Below are positions 45,716 through 57,130 of a stretch of 64,000 bases of DNA, piece by piece (position 1 is the stretch's first letter; every line of letters begins with the position of its first letter). A program made the translations under genes and the position numbers. Origin of the DNA: Ischnura elegans (taxonomy: Eukaryota; Arthropoda; Insecta; Odonata; Coenagrionidae); contig NC_060246.1 in NCBI RefSeq assembly GCF_921293095.1, positions 13,162,001-13,226,000 of the forward strand, in the 5' to 3' direction. The notes under the pieces are model-generated. The model worked only from the letters and a program-made list of their open reading frames with translations, was not told the origin of the DNA and did no database searches.

Positions 45716-48700
45716 CCCTCCGTGACTCGCGCCCTAAATACGAACGTGAGAGCTCGCGTGGGGTGTTTCTGACACCCCACTCGTTTTTTTCGCTTTTTTC
45801 AATTGTTTAATTGTATTTTGCCTTAATTTTTGCTATTTACCTATCCTTTCATAACTCCTGATAATATTTGTTTGTTTGATATGAATAATTGTCGCATAGG
45901 AATATTTTGTTGTAATTTTGTTAATTTTCAAAAGAATTTGAAGTACAAAAGATGGGGACGTTGATACAATTTGTAAACATTCTTACATATTGGCTGTATT
46001 CTAATTAAAGCAATAATAATTTTGTTCACATAAATTAACAAATTGCATTACCTGGCTAAATAATTTTATACGTTACTTCGTTTCAATATTTTATATGAAT
46101 TGAATTTTGATTATTTGATGGAAAAACCGGCCGCGAGTCTTGCGATTTGCCTGCTTTTGAGCTAATGGAAATGATTTGATGATTAGGGTTTTTTACATTT
46201 GTTATAACGATCAAATAGTATTCTAAGTTGTTAATAATGATTCTGAAAAGTATTTTTGAAGAATTTTATCTCAATCACTGGCTCTTTCAAGTGGGAAAAT
46301 TCTGAATAATCTTCTAGTCTATAAATTCCAAATTTGCCTGGGAAATGCTGTATCTTTTCGGAAATCGAGGGTGGACCTGTAGTCTGTTCAAATAAGGTAG
46401 GATGGGTAAGAGATTTGGCATGGATCGAGGGCCCAACGATAACCGCGTACCTGCCGTCAGCCAAAAATTACCCGGGGTCCAGTCGATCACGCTCGATATA
46501 ATGAGTCACGAATCGCACTTTACTCGGAAAAATTATCTCATAAAGTAAGCGTGATATGTAATTTTTTATTATATCTTTGATTTCTACGTGTAATTTCATG
46601 AAGAAAGAGTCTCTATACGACGGAGCTACGTCCATTAGTTATGTAACACTTACATAGCGGTTGCAAAAAAAACCACTAAGTGTGGCATAACTACTTGACA
46701 TAGCTATAAATCCTTTTGTTCTGGCGGTCTCTGTATCCCAGTAAAAGAGAAGTTTGCTCTCCATTCGGCAATTTAAATATGAATTTTTACTTCTCTAAAC
46801 AAGATTTGTCTTCTTTACTTTGTGCATGCAGACGTCACGATAGTTACCACAAAAATTTCCCTGCGAAATCCTCGCTATTATTGATCAATATTCATATGCT
46901 CCTTTGGGATAGTTGCATTTTGATCAACTTTAGATATTATTATGTGTAAAATGAGACAGAAAATATTTACGAATTGTAGCAAGTTGGTATAGCCTCAGTT
47001 GACATTTGGAAGGGCTGATGAAAGACAGGAAAAAATCATTTACACGAATTCCTTCATGAAACTATTTTTTAATATTTTCCAAGCACTCACTACATACTTT
47101 CAACATGTGCGATGCACACATATTCCTTTCACAAATTTCACAAAACAATTTAGTTTTTATGTCTTTGGCTCTGGGGCAAATTACACACCTTCCACTTCCT
47201 CTTCTCCGCTTTTCCTGTGGCTCCGATATTGATGGCTCTCCGTATTTCTCTAAGGTTTTCCTAAATTCTTTTGGCAAATTTTTTTGTGTACTTCTCTGGG
47301 CAATAAAAGGTTTTGTTAAGCCTTTAGCAATTTCTCGGAGGAATGTTCTTCTATTTGTCTTAATTTCAGGATGTAAGTTCCTGAAAATAACGAACGCATT
47401 GATGCCCAATGTATTCATCAAATGATAAAAAACCACCATAGGCCATCTCTTTGTGTTTCTGGCACCACTATAGGTAGCGCACATTTCATCTACCGTATCT
47501 ACACCACCTTTCGTAGAGTTGTAAAAGGATATCATTTCCGGTTTTTTTTTCTCACCTGTGGTCAGATCAATGCTAATATCGCTGTGTATACTCGAAATCA
47601 TGAGGACGTTTTTCTTCTTTTTAAGAATATATGACACAAGAGTCATATTTTTCCTGAAGAGAAAAATGCTACTATACTCATCTCTATTTTTGACAAAAAC
47701 AATTTCAGGGGGAAGCTCTGCCTTATTCTTCCTAATGGTCCCCACAATAGTAAGTTTTCTTAGAAGTAGATCTTCCAAAAGTGGCACATACATGAACCAA
47801 TTGTCCACTGTAATGTTCCTCCCCGTTCCCAAAATTGGACTGACAATCCTTTTTACAACCTCCTTTGGGCTGTTGTCTACTCTAAAAGGACCATCTGGCT
47901 GAATACCTAGGTAAACCTCCATTTTTTGCGTGTAATACACAGTAGCATCTACAAGTGCAAATATTTTTATGCCGTACTTTGCGGGTTTATTTGGTAAATA
48001 TTGGCGGAAAGAACATCTACCCCGAAAAGGAACTAATTGCTCATCTACTGTAGCAAACTCACCGATGTTGTACAATTGTTCAAATTTACGGATAAACATT
48101 TCAAATACCTTTCTTATCGGAGCCAATTTATCAGTTTTTCTCCTATTTTCTCTGTCTCTGATGTCATCAATTCTTAGACATTGAAGCAGCAATTTAAACC
48201 TCTGGTAATTCATTGATGCCCTAAATATCTCCACACCCAAACCATCTTGATCTCACATATCTTTCAAGTTCTGGCGACCTGATTTGTTTGCCCCTAAATA
48301 AAAAAGCAGACCAATGAGACAGCAGACCAATGGCTTAGCATCTCTTTCTTGAGAATAATTTTGCGCCTTTTCCGCAAGTTTGATATTTGTACTATTTACA
48401 ATTATGTGACAGATGTTCTCATCAAAAATTATGTCAAAACAATCTAGCGGAGAATTTATATCATTCTTATTTCCCTTGAAGCCAGCTGCCTGAGATACAA
48501 TGTTATGAACTGGTGTTCGAACATTACGTCGTGGCTCAGAGGTACTCCATTTTGTCACTCGATCTTTGCCCGTTAAAAAATTATCGTTAGTCACAGTTGT
48601 ATACTCAGTCTCTGAATCACTGATGTCCTGATCGCTACATGTGTCGTGCTCCGATTCCTGTGCTGAAGCTGAAGAGAATTCAGTGTCTGAATCAAATTCT

Positions 48701-49409
48701 TCCTCTTCGGATAGTCCACTGGAAAGCAGAAGAGCAGTTTCTATGTCCCTCTCTGATCGTAAATAGGTCATCTAAGGGAAAATATAGTTTATATAAGTTT
48801 CTGAATGATTTTCAGTGATTCCTAAAATTTAAATTTTTCATTTATCAGAAATTGAAAATGACATGAACTTACCTCGAGGTCTCTAGAGAATTTCTAGGCT
48901 TCCCACTAGCAATCACTTCTAAGAGAAAAAAGTTATACGAATTTTGGGATGAAATTCTTCCCTAAAATGGAAAAATAAAAGAAATATTGCGTATAGTCTC
49001 CTTTGAAATAATGAAGTAACGAAAAATAATGGTGAAATAAGCGTTGAAAATTTATAAAACGTAATGAAGCATTAGGTATCGAAATAATGATTGTAAAAAT
49101 AAGATAAATTTTATAATTGTAAGTGAAAAGACTCACCAAATAAAAGAACGAAGTATACTTCGCGGCAGTATTTCTTCTATTCTAAACCAACACTCGAAAA
49201 TTTCGCTCCGACGGGATGCGCACTGTCTTCACAAAAGCGTCTGATCTCGGCCGAAAACGGAAAGAAACTAACCAATTTTCCAGGACAGCTAGGAAATATC
49301 CCTAAACTCAGCTACTGAAAAGATGAGACCATAAAACTAGACCCGAAACGAACTCTAACCAAAACAAGACGCTGGGGTGCCTGGGACACCCCGCGCGAGT
49401 CACGGCGGG
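45716..49409 (-). mobile_element. piggyBac transposon 1, complete ends, TTAA target duplication
   Basis: A 3694-bp element flanked by TTAA at 45712-45715 and 49410-49413. Ends: CCCTCCGTGACTCGCG (left) and CGCGAGTCACGGCGGG (right), inverted with one mismatch. About 45 bases inside the left end and 20 inside the right are small hairpins, GGGGTGTTTCTGACACCCC and GGGGTGCCTGGGACACCCC. The transposase gene (48771-47062) occupies the right half. 45716-47061 is AT-rich and non-coding, probably trailer sequence. Confidence 0.93.
47062..48771 (-). pseudogene. piggyBac transposase, full length, one in-frame TGA
   Basis: DDE-type transposase that excises and inserts the element at TTAA without footprints. 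The frame spans 569 codons from ATG 48771 to the stop at 47062, the usual piggyBac length (about 560-600), interrupted only by TGA at 48255-48253 (codon 173) where relatives usually have Trp. Acidic N-terminus (SGLSEEEEFDSDTEF), then the core. The three catalytic Asp stand in TVDEQLVPFRGR (about residue 243), ITVDNWFMYVPL (about 323) and KGGVDTVDEMC (about 425). The C-terminus holds the Cys-rich zinc domain (CVICPRAKDIKTKLFCEICE, then C-x2-H and C-x2-C). Nothing else is broken, so the copy is young or recently silenced. It lies antisense in an intron of the candidate plus-strand gene. Confidence 0.93.
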
Positions 49410-49799
49410 TTAAAGCTAGATGGAACACTTTTTTTTTTAAATAAGGACCAATTTGATTAATTAAAAAATGATATCCATAAAATTTCATATTACTTTGGGC
49501 AGTGAACTTAGATTATAATTACATTTCCTCTACTTTTAGAGAGCTGTTTTTGCTCATGGTAGTGAGTTAGAGGTAGAGGAGAGTTGCAATATGTGACGTT
49601 CATTTTCACCACTTCTTTGCCTAGGGCTAGAAAAGTTTCCATTAGTTTCCCTGGTGAATTGTTTTCTTGATTATTTATAAATCATTAAGGTGAAAAAATA
49701 ACATAATTACTGATGAATTCTTCTCGGGTTCTCAGCCAGGTTAATTCTGTCGTATAAGCTGACGTTTCGAGAGATGACTTCCTTCTTCAAGGAAGCCGT

Positions 49800-50377
49800 G
49801 TTACTCTTTGAAAGTCCAATTTCACACGGAACCGTTACGACCATTTACCGAGGATAACAATCCGGCTCAGGTGTCGTTCGATTAGCTGTAAAAAACAAGA
49901 AAAACTTATAGGAAGAACATGAAGAATTTCAAAAGACCTACATCCAATCGGACGACACCTGAGCCGGATTGTTATCCTCGGTAAAGGGTCGTATCGGTTC
50001 CGTGTGAAATTGGACTTTCAAAGAGTAACATGGCCTTGAAGATGGGAGACAAGTCGTCTCTCGAAATGTTGTATTGTACAAAAGAATCAACCTGGCCTAA
50101 AACCCAAGAAGAATTCATCAATAGTATTCACCAGGAGAATTTATAATCATTGAAGATAACTACTGGTTTTAATAATGAGTTCCGGGCAACTACCTCTTCT
50201 CACTGTACAGAGTGCCACTTTTAGTAATCTCGTAGTACTCTGATGTACTGTTTGATGATGAGGCTGTAGAAATTTACTGGAATCATCTTCAAAGGTAAAG
50301 GTCATCCTTGAACCAGTCATTTTGGATACCTGCGTCCTTCCTCCCATCCACCATACATCATACCACTAGGTCATTGC
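49800..50377. repeat. Penelope-like dispersed repeat, copy 2, with a long hairpin
   Basis: 49800-49880 (TTACTCTTTGAAAGTCCAAT ... GGCTCAGGTGTCGT) pairs with 49951-50029 (ACGACACCTGAGCC ... TTTCAAAGAGTAA) around a 70-base loop. The rest, to 50377, matches 40805-41225. Just left of the hairpin, GACGTTTCGAGAGATGACTT (about 49762-49781) is the inverse of the CTCGAAA module right of it, so two terminal modules face each other. Inverted partial copies are common in Penelope-like elements. Confidence 0.65.
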
Positions 50378-51372
50378 GATTTTATTTATAAACCCCTAAG
50401 AATGCCTCTGCTGCTTCTTAACTGAAATGTTTGTATGCAATAAGAACATAATTTTGAAACAAATAAACATGAGTACCTACCTTAATGTGCTGCTACAATG
50501 GTCAAAATGACTTCACCAACTTTCTTGGTGAAAAATTTAATAACTAATTGATTTAAAATCATTAAATATTTTATTCACAGCAGTAATTTTATCAAGTTTT
50601 GAAAGGTCCCAAAAGGAAAAAAATAATATAATGAAAGAACAAATGAGAGGTGGTTATATCCAAATTCTAATGCAGTCAAAATGACTGCTCAGGTGTTAAC
50701 TTGGGAAGTCAATTTAAATGATATTACTTAGTGAAGTGCAAAAATGCCAAAAAATTATTTTGAAATTAAAAAAAATTTCTATGAATAGAAATTTCTCTTT
50801 CGGAGTAGTCTATAAACTTGATGAAATTGTTGAACAGACTCAAGAGCAGGATTACTTCTGGTATTAACAATTTTTTAGAAGAAAATGGTAACATCAGCCT
50901 TCTGAGATGAAGATTCTGGCTTTTCATGAATCTGGAATACTTACTGCTTATAAATATTGCTAGTCTTTCATCCATTACTAATGCAAGGCTGTTGCAAAAA
51001 AAATTTGGAGAGGGGTAAATTTAAGTTGGGCACGGTGCAATCGATAGGGGTACACTTATGACCGTATCCCTCAAGCTTTTCTGGGATTTGAAATCCTTGA
51101 ACTCAACTCCCCCTGCTTTCTACTGTCTTGCTCTAATGGCTGATGTGTGGTATGTTCTGCAAATTTTTATCTCAAAACCTAAAACTAATTTTCTTGCTTA
51201 ATTATTGAAAGCTAAGCTGATTAATTTTATTTCTCTTTGTAGAGTAATGGGGCAAGGGAATTTTTATTAGGCAAATTCCATTGAGAAGTTGCCTAAAATT
51301 TGTCAATGGGTGTGTGGCATAATTTTTCCTCTAGTAAATTCATAATTTGTGATGATTCTTCCCTTTCTTCAG
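50378..51372. other. Non-coding stretch, probably intron
   Basis: AT-rich with no supported exon. It ends with the strong acceptor TTCTTCCCTTTCTTCAG at 51356-51372. Confidence 0.45.
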
Positions 51373-51474
51373 GTCATCTGTGAGGCCTCAATGTGATATT
51401 TCCAGACGGGCAAATGAAGATTGAATGAAGATCAATGCGGCAGACTTGAGTGAAGAACTCTTGCATGAAAGGGC
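51373..51474 (+). CDS. Candidate exon with a stop-start TGAATG (unidentified gene)
   Basis: Strong acceptor (TTCCCTTTCTTCAG) before and strong donor (GC|GTATGT) after. Entered from 42764 in phase, the frame reads RSSVRPQCDISRRANED, then TGA immediately followed in the same frame by ATG (51425) and KINAADLSEELLHER. So the exon may carry a short upstream frame ending exactly at the true start, or be a non-coding leader exon with the start at 51425. It leaves in phase 2, which does not match the next exon candidate; the join is unresolved. Confidence 0.35.
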
Positions 51475-51800
51475 GTATGTATATGGTGCCATTGTAGGAA
51501 ACTTTTGAGGGCTTGATTCTTTGAGATATAACTGCAGGAATATTTACTCACAATACTCTCACTATACATGCAGTGTGTCTGCAAGTCGTAAAGCTAGTCT
51601 AAATTTCATGTAATTACAACCATAACAAGTAGGGTTTGTGTTCCATTTAGGCTGTTGATACATGCTTGATAGTTTAGCCAGTAGCTTGTATGCTTTGTAT
51701 AGAAGTAAAAATCCGATGGACATAGCAGGCCGCCTCTGGCAGAAATATTTTTATAACACTACTTGGATCAAAAGCTGTGTGATAGGACTGTGGCGTAGTC

Positions 51801-52087
51801 ATGGAGAAGATGGAAAGTTCTGAGATGCGCAATTTGATGGAAATTCGAGACACGCAGAATTCCATCCTCACGATGCAAGAAGCGTTGCTGGAGCAAATGC
51901 TGCCTGCTCCAAGCAGTGGCAGTGGGACAGAGTTGGTGTTGGACATGGTGGCACCGCCCGTGGTGTCCGCCTCTCAAAGAGCACCCTCTCCATCTTTGGC
52001 CAAGTTTGAGGCAGCTAGGAGTGCCTCTATCTCCCAATACTCATCCATGATTGGGTTACAATCCTTTGGGAAATCTCTTAATGTCAG
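51801..52087 (+). CDS. Coding exon of an unidentified gene (coiled-coil, Ser-rich)
   Basis: Open from ATG 51801 (GTCATGG context) to the donor AG|GTAGGA. An upstream in-frame stop is at 51783, so this is either the first coding exon or is entered at the weak acceptor 51797-51798. Residues 1-35 (MEKMESSEMRNLMEIRDTQN, then SILTMQEALLEQML) should form a coiled coil; the rest is Ala/Pro/Ser-rich (SASQRAPSPSLAKFEAARSA). It leaves with AG and continues in phase at 52595. No family recognised. Confidence 0.5.
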
Positions 52088-52594
52088 GTAGGAATCAGGT
52101 GTCATTTGTTTTTTGAAGGAGTTATATCCCATTATCTATTTTAACATTTGGAAATACTATGTTGGGAACCATTCTAACTCACAATTTTATGTACTGCTAG
52201 CATGTAGTGGCATAGTGAAAGTAGTTGAAGGGAACATAGAAAAGGTATTTTAACTACATATTTGGTTCCTTATCCGACCATCATGGGCAACCAGGAGTGT
52301 ATAAAAGTTGTTGTTTTGGGGGGGGGGGTGTTAGTGATATGACTTCTGGAAAGCGAGCAATAATGCCCCATCCTTAGGCAATTGGCTTTAAGGTATTCTC
52401 TCAACTACATTTCAATGTTGTGAGTTGAGATGGTGAAATTAAAACTTGCATTGAAGAGCCACCTTTATGGTTGCCATGTTTTCAATTTTTCAAGGGATTA
52501 CAGGAGAGGCGGTGCTTAATTTTTCTCAGTCACTAGACAACAAATTCACATTGCTCTCTTAGCAGCTGATTATTTTGACATGCTATATTTTCAG

Positions 52595-52683
52595 CCCCTC
52601 CACTTTCTTAAAATTTGAGCCTCACCGTGGAAAATTGCTCGAGTTAGGTTCAAAGAAGTTGAAGAAGACACCCAAACATGGAG
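52595..52683 (+). CDS. Next exon of the same unidentified gene
   Basis: The acceptor GCTATATTTTCAG ends at 52594 and the donor GAG|GTATAT is at 52684. The C completes Ser from the AG of the previous exon, and 29 codons follow (PSTFLKFEPHRGKLLELGSK, then KLKKTPKHG). It leaves with one base. Good splice sites plus kept phase make this pair more credible than either exon alone. Confidence 0.5.
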
Positions 52684-53277
52684 GTATATATTTTAAATAT
52701 AAATAAATACATATGTTCATAACTTTAATATTGTAGGTATAATCTTTTTCACATCCTTTGCTATTCACATTAAGACTATATTGCATTTATAAATTAATAC
52801 CATAAATAGTACACTGAAACAGCACACTGCAATGATTTCGATAAAGTTTGATGTTGCCGTAAGTTTGAAGGGATTGATGCTAAGCACCTAGGGCATCACG
52901 GGAGAGTTACGTAAAGTAAATGTGTGGGGGTCTCTCAGACCCCCTCACATTTATCTTGTGTAACAACTTTTTAATGGTACGACGATCATCATTGATATAT
53001 TTAGTACCTCCCAGAAACTTCATATTCAATCAAAGCAGATAGAATTTTTTAGGTTATTGATATTTTCTATTGTGTTAACAATTTTAATGCCGTGGGAGTC
53101 ACAGTGATCCCCTGCGCATTATCGTCACACTTTCTGTACTTGACTTCCATGTGCTAAAAATCCTCATTTGCTGTTTTTTGAGTTAAAATTTTTGTGTTTC
53201 ATGCTAAAGTAATGTATCTTGATCTATAACTTTCCCTTCCTATAACGTCTTGTAGAATATTGCAGAAAATGGAAATA

Positions 53278-53984
53278 CAGTACACTCCCGATTATCCTAA
53301 TGGCTAATGGTGGGGAGAGACAGCACGAATAATCGAAAAACACGGAGAACTCAAACTTTCAATTTAATGTTTGTATTGTCCATAATTTACGTAAAACAAA
53401 CAATATATTATTATTTATGCCGTTTTTCTGTTATTTTAGAGTGCTTCCCGGACTTATTGAGAGCTTTCTTCGCCAGTTCGCAATCTTATTAGCGGTGATT
53501 ACGTAGTTGTACTCCTATTATTAATGCTGCATGTAAGGCCTGGTTTTGAAAACCACACTTCCGTGGCTGTGTGATCACGGGTACAGAAAAGTGGTTTGCT
53601 TGAATGCCTCAAAACCACTGTTCGACGTCGGAAACTACACTGTCAGGCACCACGTCACGTAGTTGCGTCTCGCACAAGTTGCCCGGGTTGCAACTCCTGC
53701 GGGACGCGTATCCGTGCACGGTTGTGCCCTGCGAGGCTTGGAAAACAGGAACACGGTGCTCCCGTGAATGCAGCTAGCACGCGATCGCTTCCATTGTACG
53801 AAGGGGATTCTAACGGAAATAATAAGCCCGGGTTATCCTAGCATTAATGCAGTAATTCTGATGATTTTGCGTCCGATTTTATCTTATTATAAAGATCGCG
53901 GAGAAAATTTAGTGAGAGTCAAAATCATGCACGGATAATCCGTAACACGGATATACTGCAGCCGAATAATGGGGAGTCTTGCTG
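53278..53984. mobile_element. pogo/Tigger-like MITE, family T1, copy 2
   Basis: A 707-bp element with ends CAGTACACTCCCGATTATCC and ATAATGGGGAGTCTTGCTG, flanked by TA (53276-53277 and 53985-53986). It shares long segments with 6007-6502 but has about 190 extra bases in the middle (about 53480-53730) and so may be closer to the parent element. Confidence 0.8.
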
Positions 53985-54477
53985 TATTTTCATATCAAAT
54001 TTGCATAAAATTTCAGCTAGGTAGATGTAAAAATATTAATAAGTTTTAATAAATAATAGAAATATTGTGGATGGAAAGACTTTATTCATATTCTAAAATA
54101 TGGTCAAATGACCAAAATTTAAAATGCAAACCATTAAACCATCATTCTGGTCGTTACGTGTCGTCAAGATAGGGTTTGGAAAAAGTATCTATTGCTAATA
54201 AGGAACTGGTTTAAGAGAAATCAGTGTATGTTTCTTTGTAATCATTCACTTACATTTTATTGTTTGCTCCACCTCGAGCATAAGAATTTAGGTTAGGGAA
54301 TTCCAATAGGGAAATTGCATACTTTTTATAAACAGTATGTTGATATACTACAGTAAACACTTAGTACCGCAGTATACTTTTTTCCGCTTAAAATTCAGTT
54401 TATACACTAAAAAATGACTCCCAAAAGTCTCCCGAGTTTCGCGGGCTAAAAAATACCGCCCCTACTAATCTTAGGCC

Positions 54478-56762
54478 GTGACGTCATAGTTCAGTAGGAG
54501 TCCAAGATCCAAGCCCAGTAACTGCAGGTTTGGACGAGCCACGTTGCGTTTAAAGGAGAACATGGCTGAAATAAGGAAAAATTACAAGTGGTGCATTGCG
54601 CAATAAAACCCCAGAAAAAATTTTCGTCTGCATTCCCACGGAGGAAATTAGAAGAAAAGCCTCGATGCATGCCGTCTGTCGGGATGAGCGTTACGGAAAA
54701 ATAAGAGTATAATAAACGGAATGATAAACCCGTGTGCTATGTGAGCGAAGATAACTTTAATATAAATAATATTTCCATATTTCATCGACTGAATAACTTG
54801 AAACTGAGATTTTTCGATAATTCGACCACTGTAGAATAAAAACTCAACTTCTCAACAAAAATCGAGATAGGTGTTTCTCGATGTTTACGATGGACTCAAA
54901 TTATTTATGGCACTTGTTCAATTTCAGTTACGGAAGGACATAGAAAATTCCATGATGTTTAAAATCAAGGGAGGAAATATGAAAATATAGAGCAACGTTG
55001 ATCCTCATGCATTCGAGTGCCAGCCAAGAAGACAGCGTTTTCTTCTACTGTCGGCGTCAAAATGATGTGCCGCTGTACTTTGCAAATTTATATCCTGGCT
55101 TCACTGCATGCTATAATAATGAACTATACGTCATTTTAAAGGAAATTTTATCCTAAATTCTGATTTATTTTATTACAAAAAAATTCAAAAATGTAGACAC
55201 GGCCAGTGCAATAAATGATTCCGCGCACCGAAAAATTAGCCGTTTAGTTAACTTCATGAACTTTGCAACTCAACCTAGGGAAAACTACTACGTCTACAGC
55301 ATTCATATTCCACATTAATTTACACTCATCAGTGCGGATTAATAAAATGGCTTTTGGGTATTTTTAGAACTTATAAATTGTTATAGATTAATGAAAATAT
55401 TTAAACATTATCTTGTCCCATAGTTTACCCCTAATGATAAAGGAAGTTGTAGATGGAAAAAGAATGGAATCCAGAGGTGGTCTCAAAAAATGAATCGCAG
55501 CATTCTTTGATTTTATTCTACGCCGTTGCTTGCTTTTCAGAAAAAGTTGAGTCACAAGAGGAATTTTCTGCGGCCCTTGATTTGGAAACTGTGGAGATAG
55601 AGGAAGACGTACTGTGGATCAGCAATTTCCATTTAGTTGGTTGTCAGGATAAACCAAGGATCCATTTAAAGGGTGTCAGGCCAAAATAGGACTGATGTGC
55701 CCCACAGGGGAAATGGGGTGTTTGCGGGAAAGTCAAACTCGAAGTTGCCCAAAGAATGTACAGTTCTATGTTGCTCTTTCCCCAGTTAAAACCAAATAGA
55801 AATTGGATTGGGATGATATTTTCAGCACGGGTTCCAGTGATAGTGAGAGTGCAGGTGATCACGGTCATCGTCGAAGGTCATCCCTCTAGAATTTCCCATA
55901 CAGAACTTTTAAGTGACAACCGATCGCAATGACGATGAGCTCACCTTTAGAGTAGGTTTCAGATATATCGTGAGAAAAGCTCCCAAAATGTATTAAAGAC
56001 TCTGTTTGGAAAATATTCACATTTTAATGCTACTTTAGGAAGGCTTTCATTACAAAAGTAACTTCTTAACACCTGAAGACGTTGTGTTTATTATATTGAT
56101 CGAAGTGCGATTGACCGATTCTCTCTGCAGAATAGGAAGTGGCTTCAGGGTTTTTGAGTCACAAGATGGTAGATTGTGTTGGAAGTTCGTCTATATTATC
56201 GTTACTAAATTGAAACATTGATAGTCTGGCTTCCTCAGAGCTTCCTGTCGCCCTCCAGGCAAGGTATTTTTAAGTTGAAAGTATCATCGACAGCTTCGAG
56301 GTGGAAATAAGTTCACCATAAGACTCTCTACCGGACTGCCAAAAGAATACACATTTCACATGAGTATACGCTTTCGCCAATAATATACACAAGTCTCACT
56401 ATGTTATGAACTATAAAACATTTCAGATGCACATCAGCTACCTTTCCATTTCTCGGCATCGACTTTCGGCGCCGACGAAGTCTACAGTTTCACTAAAATA
56501 CCCTGTTATCATGATGGAATCAGTAACAGGAAGCTTGCTAGGATCAGCCTAGAAATAACCATATTCCTTCATCTTTAAGCAATCTATCGCTTTCAATGGA
56601 GGAGAAATAGATCAAATAATAGCCCTGAAGTCACAATGAACAACTCCGATACGTCTGCACTTCAATTAATGAAACATAACCACGCCGTCGCTTGTATTCA
56701 AGTATGCAACCTCTAGACCTCTACTACGGCCGTGCCGCCGTGCCTCCTCGTACTGAACTATG
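54478..56762 (+). pseudogene. Decayed THAP-domain DNA transposon
   Basis: From ATG 54562 the plus strand reads AEIRKNYKWCIA, then after a frame change NKTPEKIFVCIPTEEIRRKA and MHAVCRDERYGKIRV. This is a THAP zinc-finger domain (C2CH type, DNA-binding), with the second zinc-binding Cys region lost in the frame change. Further on come ECQPRRQR (about 55017), typical of the segment after THAP in such transposases, and FLTPEDVVFIILIEVRLTDS (about 56065-56125), like the helix-turn-helix before a DDE domain in PIF/Harbinger-type transposases. Stops and frameshifts are frequent and no DDE core was found. GTGACGTCATAGTTCAGTA at 54478 is repeated in inverse orientation ending at 56762, probably the inner part of the TIRs. 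Exact ends are not resolved; P-element or ISL2EU-like alternatives remain. Confidence 0.6.
55541..55689 (+). CDS. Possible terminal exon inside the THAP element (exonisation candidate)
   Basis: The acceptor TTGCTTGCTTTTCAG ends at 55540. Joined to the exon ending at 52683, the single base G plus AA gives Glu, and 49 more codons run open (KVESQEEFSAALDLETVEIE, ending GVRPK) to TAG at 55687-55689. It lies within the decayed THAP transposon, so it is either an alternative, transposon-derived last exon or a chance match. Confidence 0.3.
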
Positions 56763-57130
56763 ACGTCACTTTTCTACCAGCCAATCATCGGGCGTTTTCG
56801 CTTCTCACTTGCATTTGAAAATTCTCGTGAACTTTGATGCATTAAATATCGCAAACCACATCATGAAATAATAAAAAAACTTTCACCGAGGTATGCAAAC
56901 ATATATTTTTATATAATTTTGGGGCTATTGATTATATCTGAAATATATGCAAGTTCCCTATTCTACTCAAATGATACTAATAGATTATTCTTCTCAGGAG
57001 CAAGGTAGTATTATAATTATGGTTTAATGCCGCCTATCTCTTGAGTCACAATAAAACGACAAAAATATGCAACTAAAAATCAAAATGATAGAAGTAAAAA
57101 TTCTTTTGGGTATTTTTTTTATTGTTAAAG

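Noticed and set aside
52880-53110. Hairpin GGGGGTCTCTCAGACCCCC reminiscent of piggyBac subterminal dyads
   Set aside because: No TTAA-flanked inverted ends could be matched around it.
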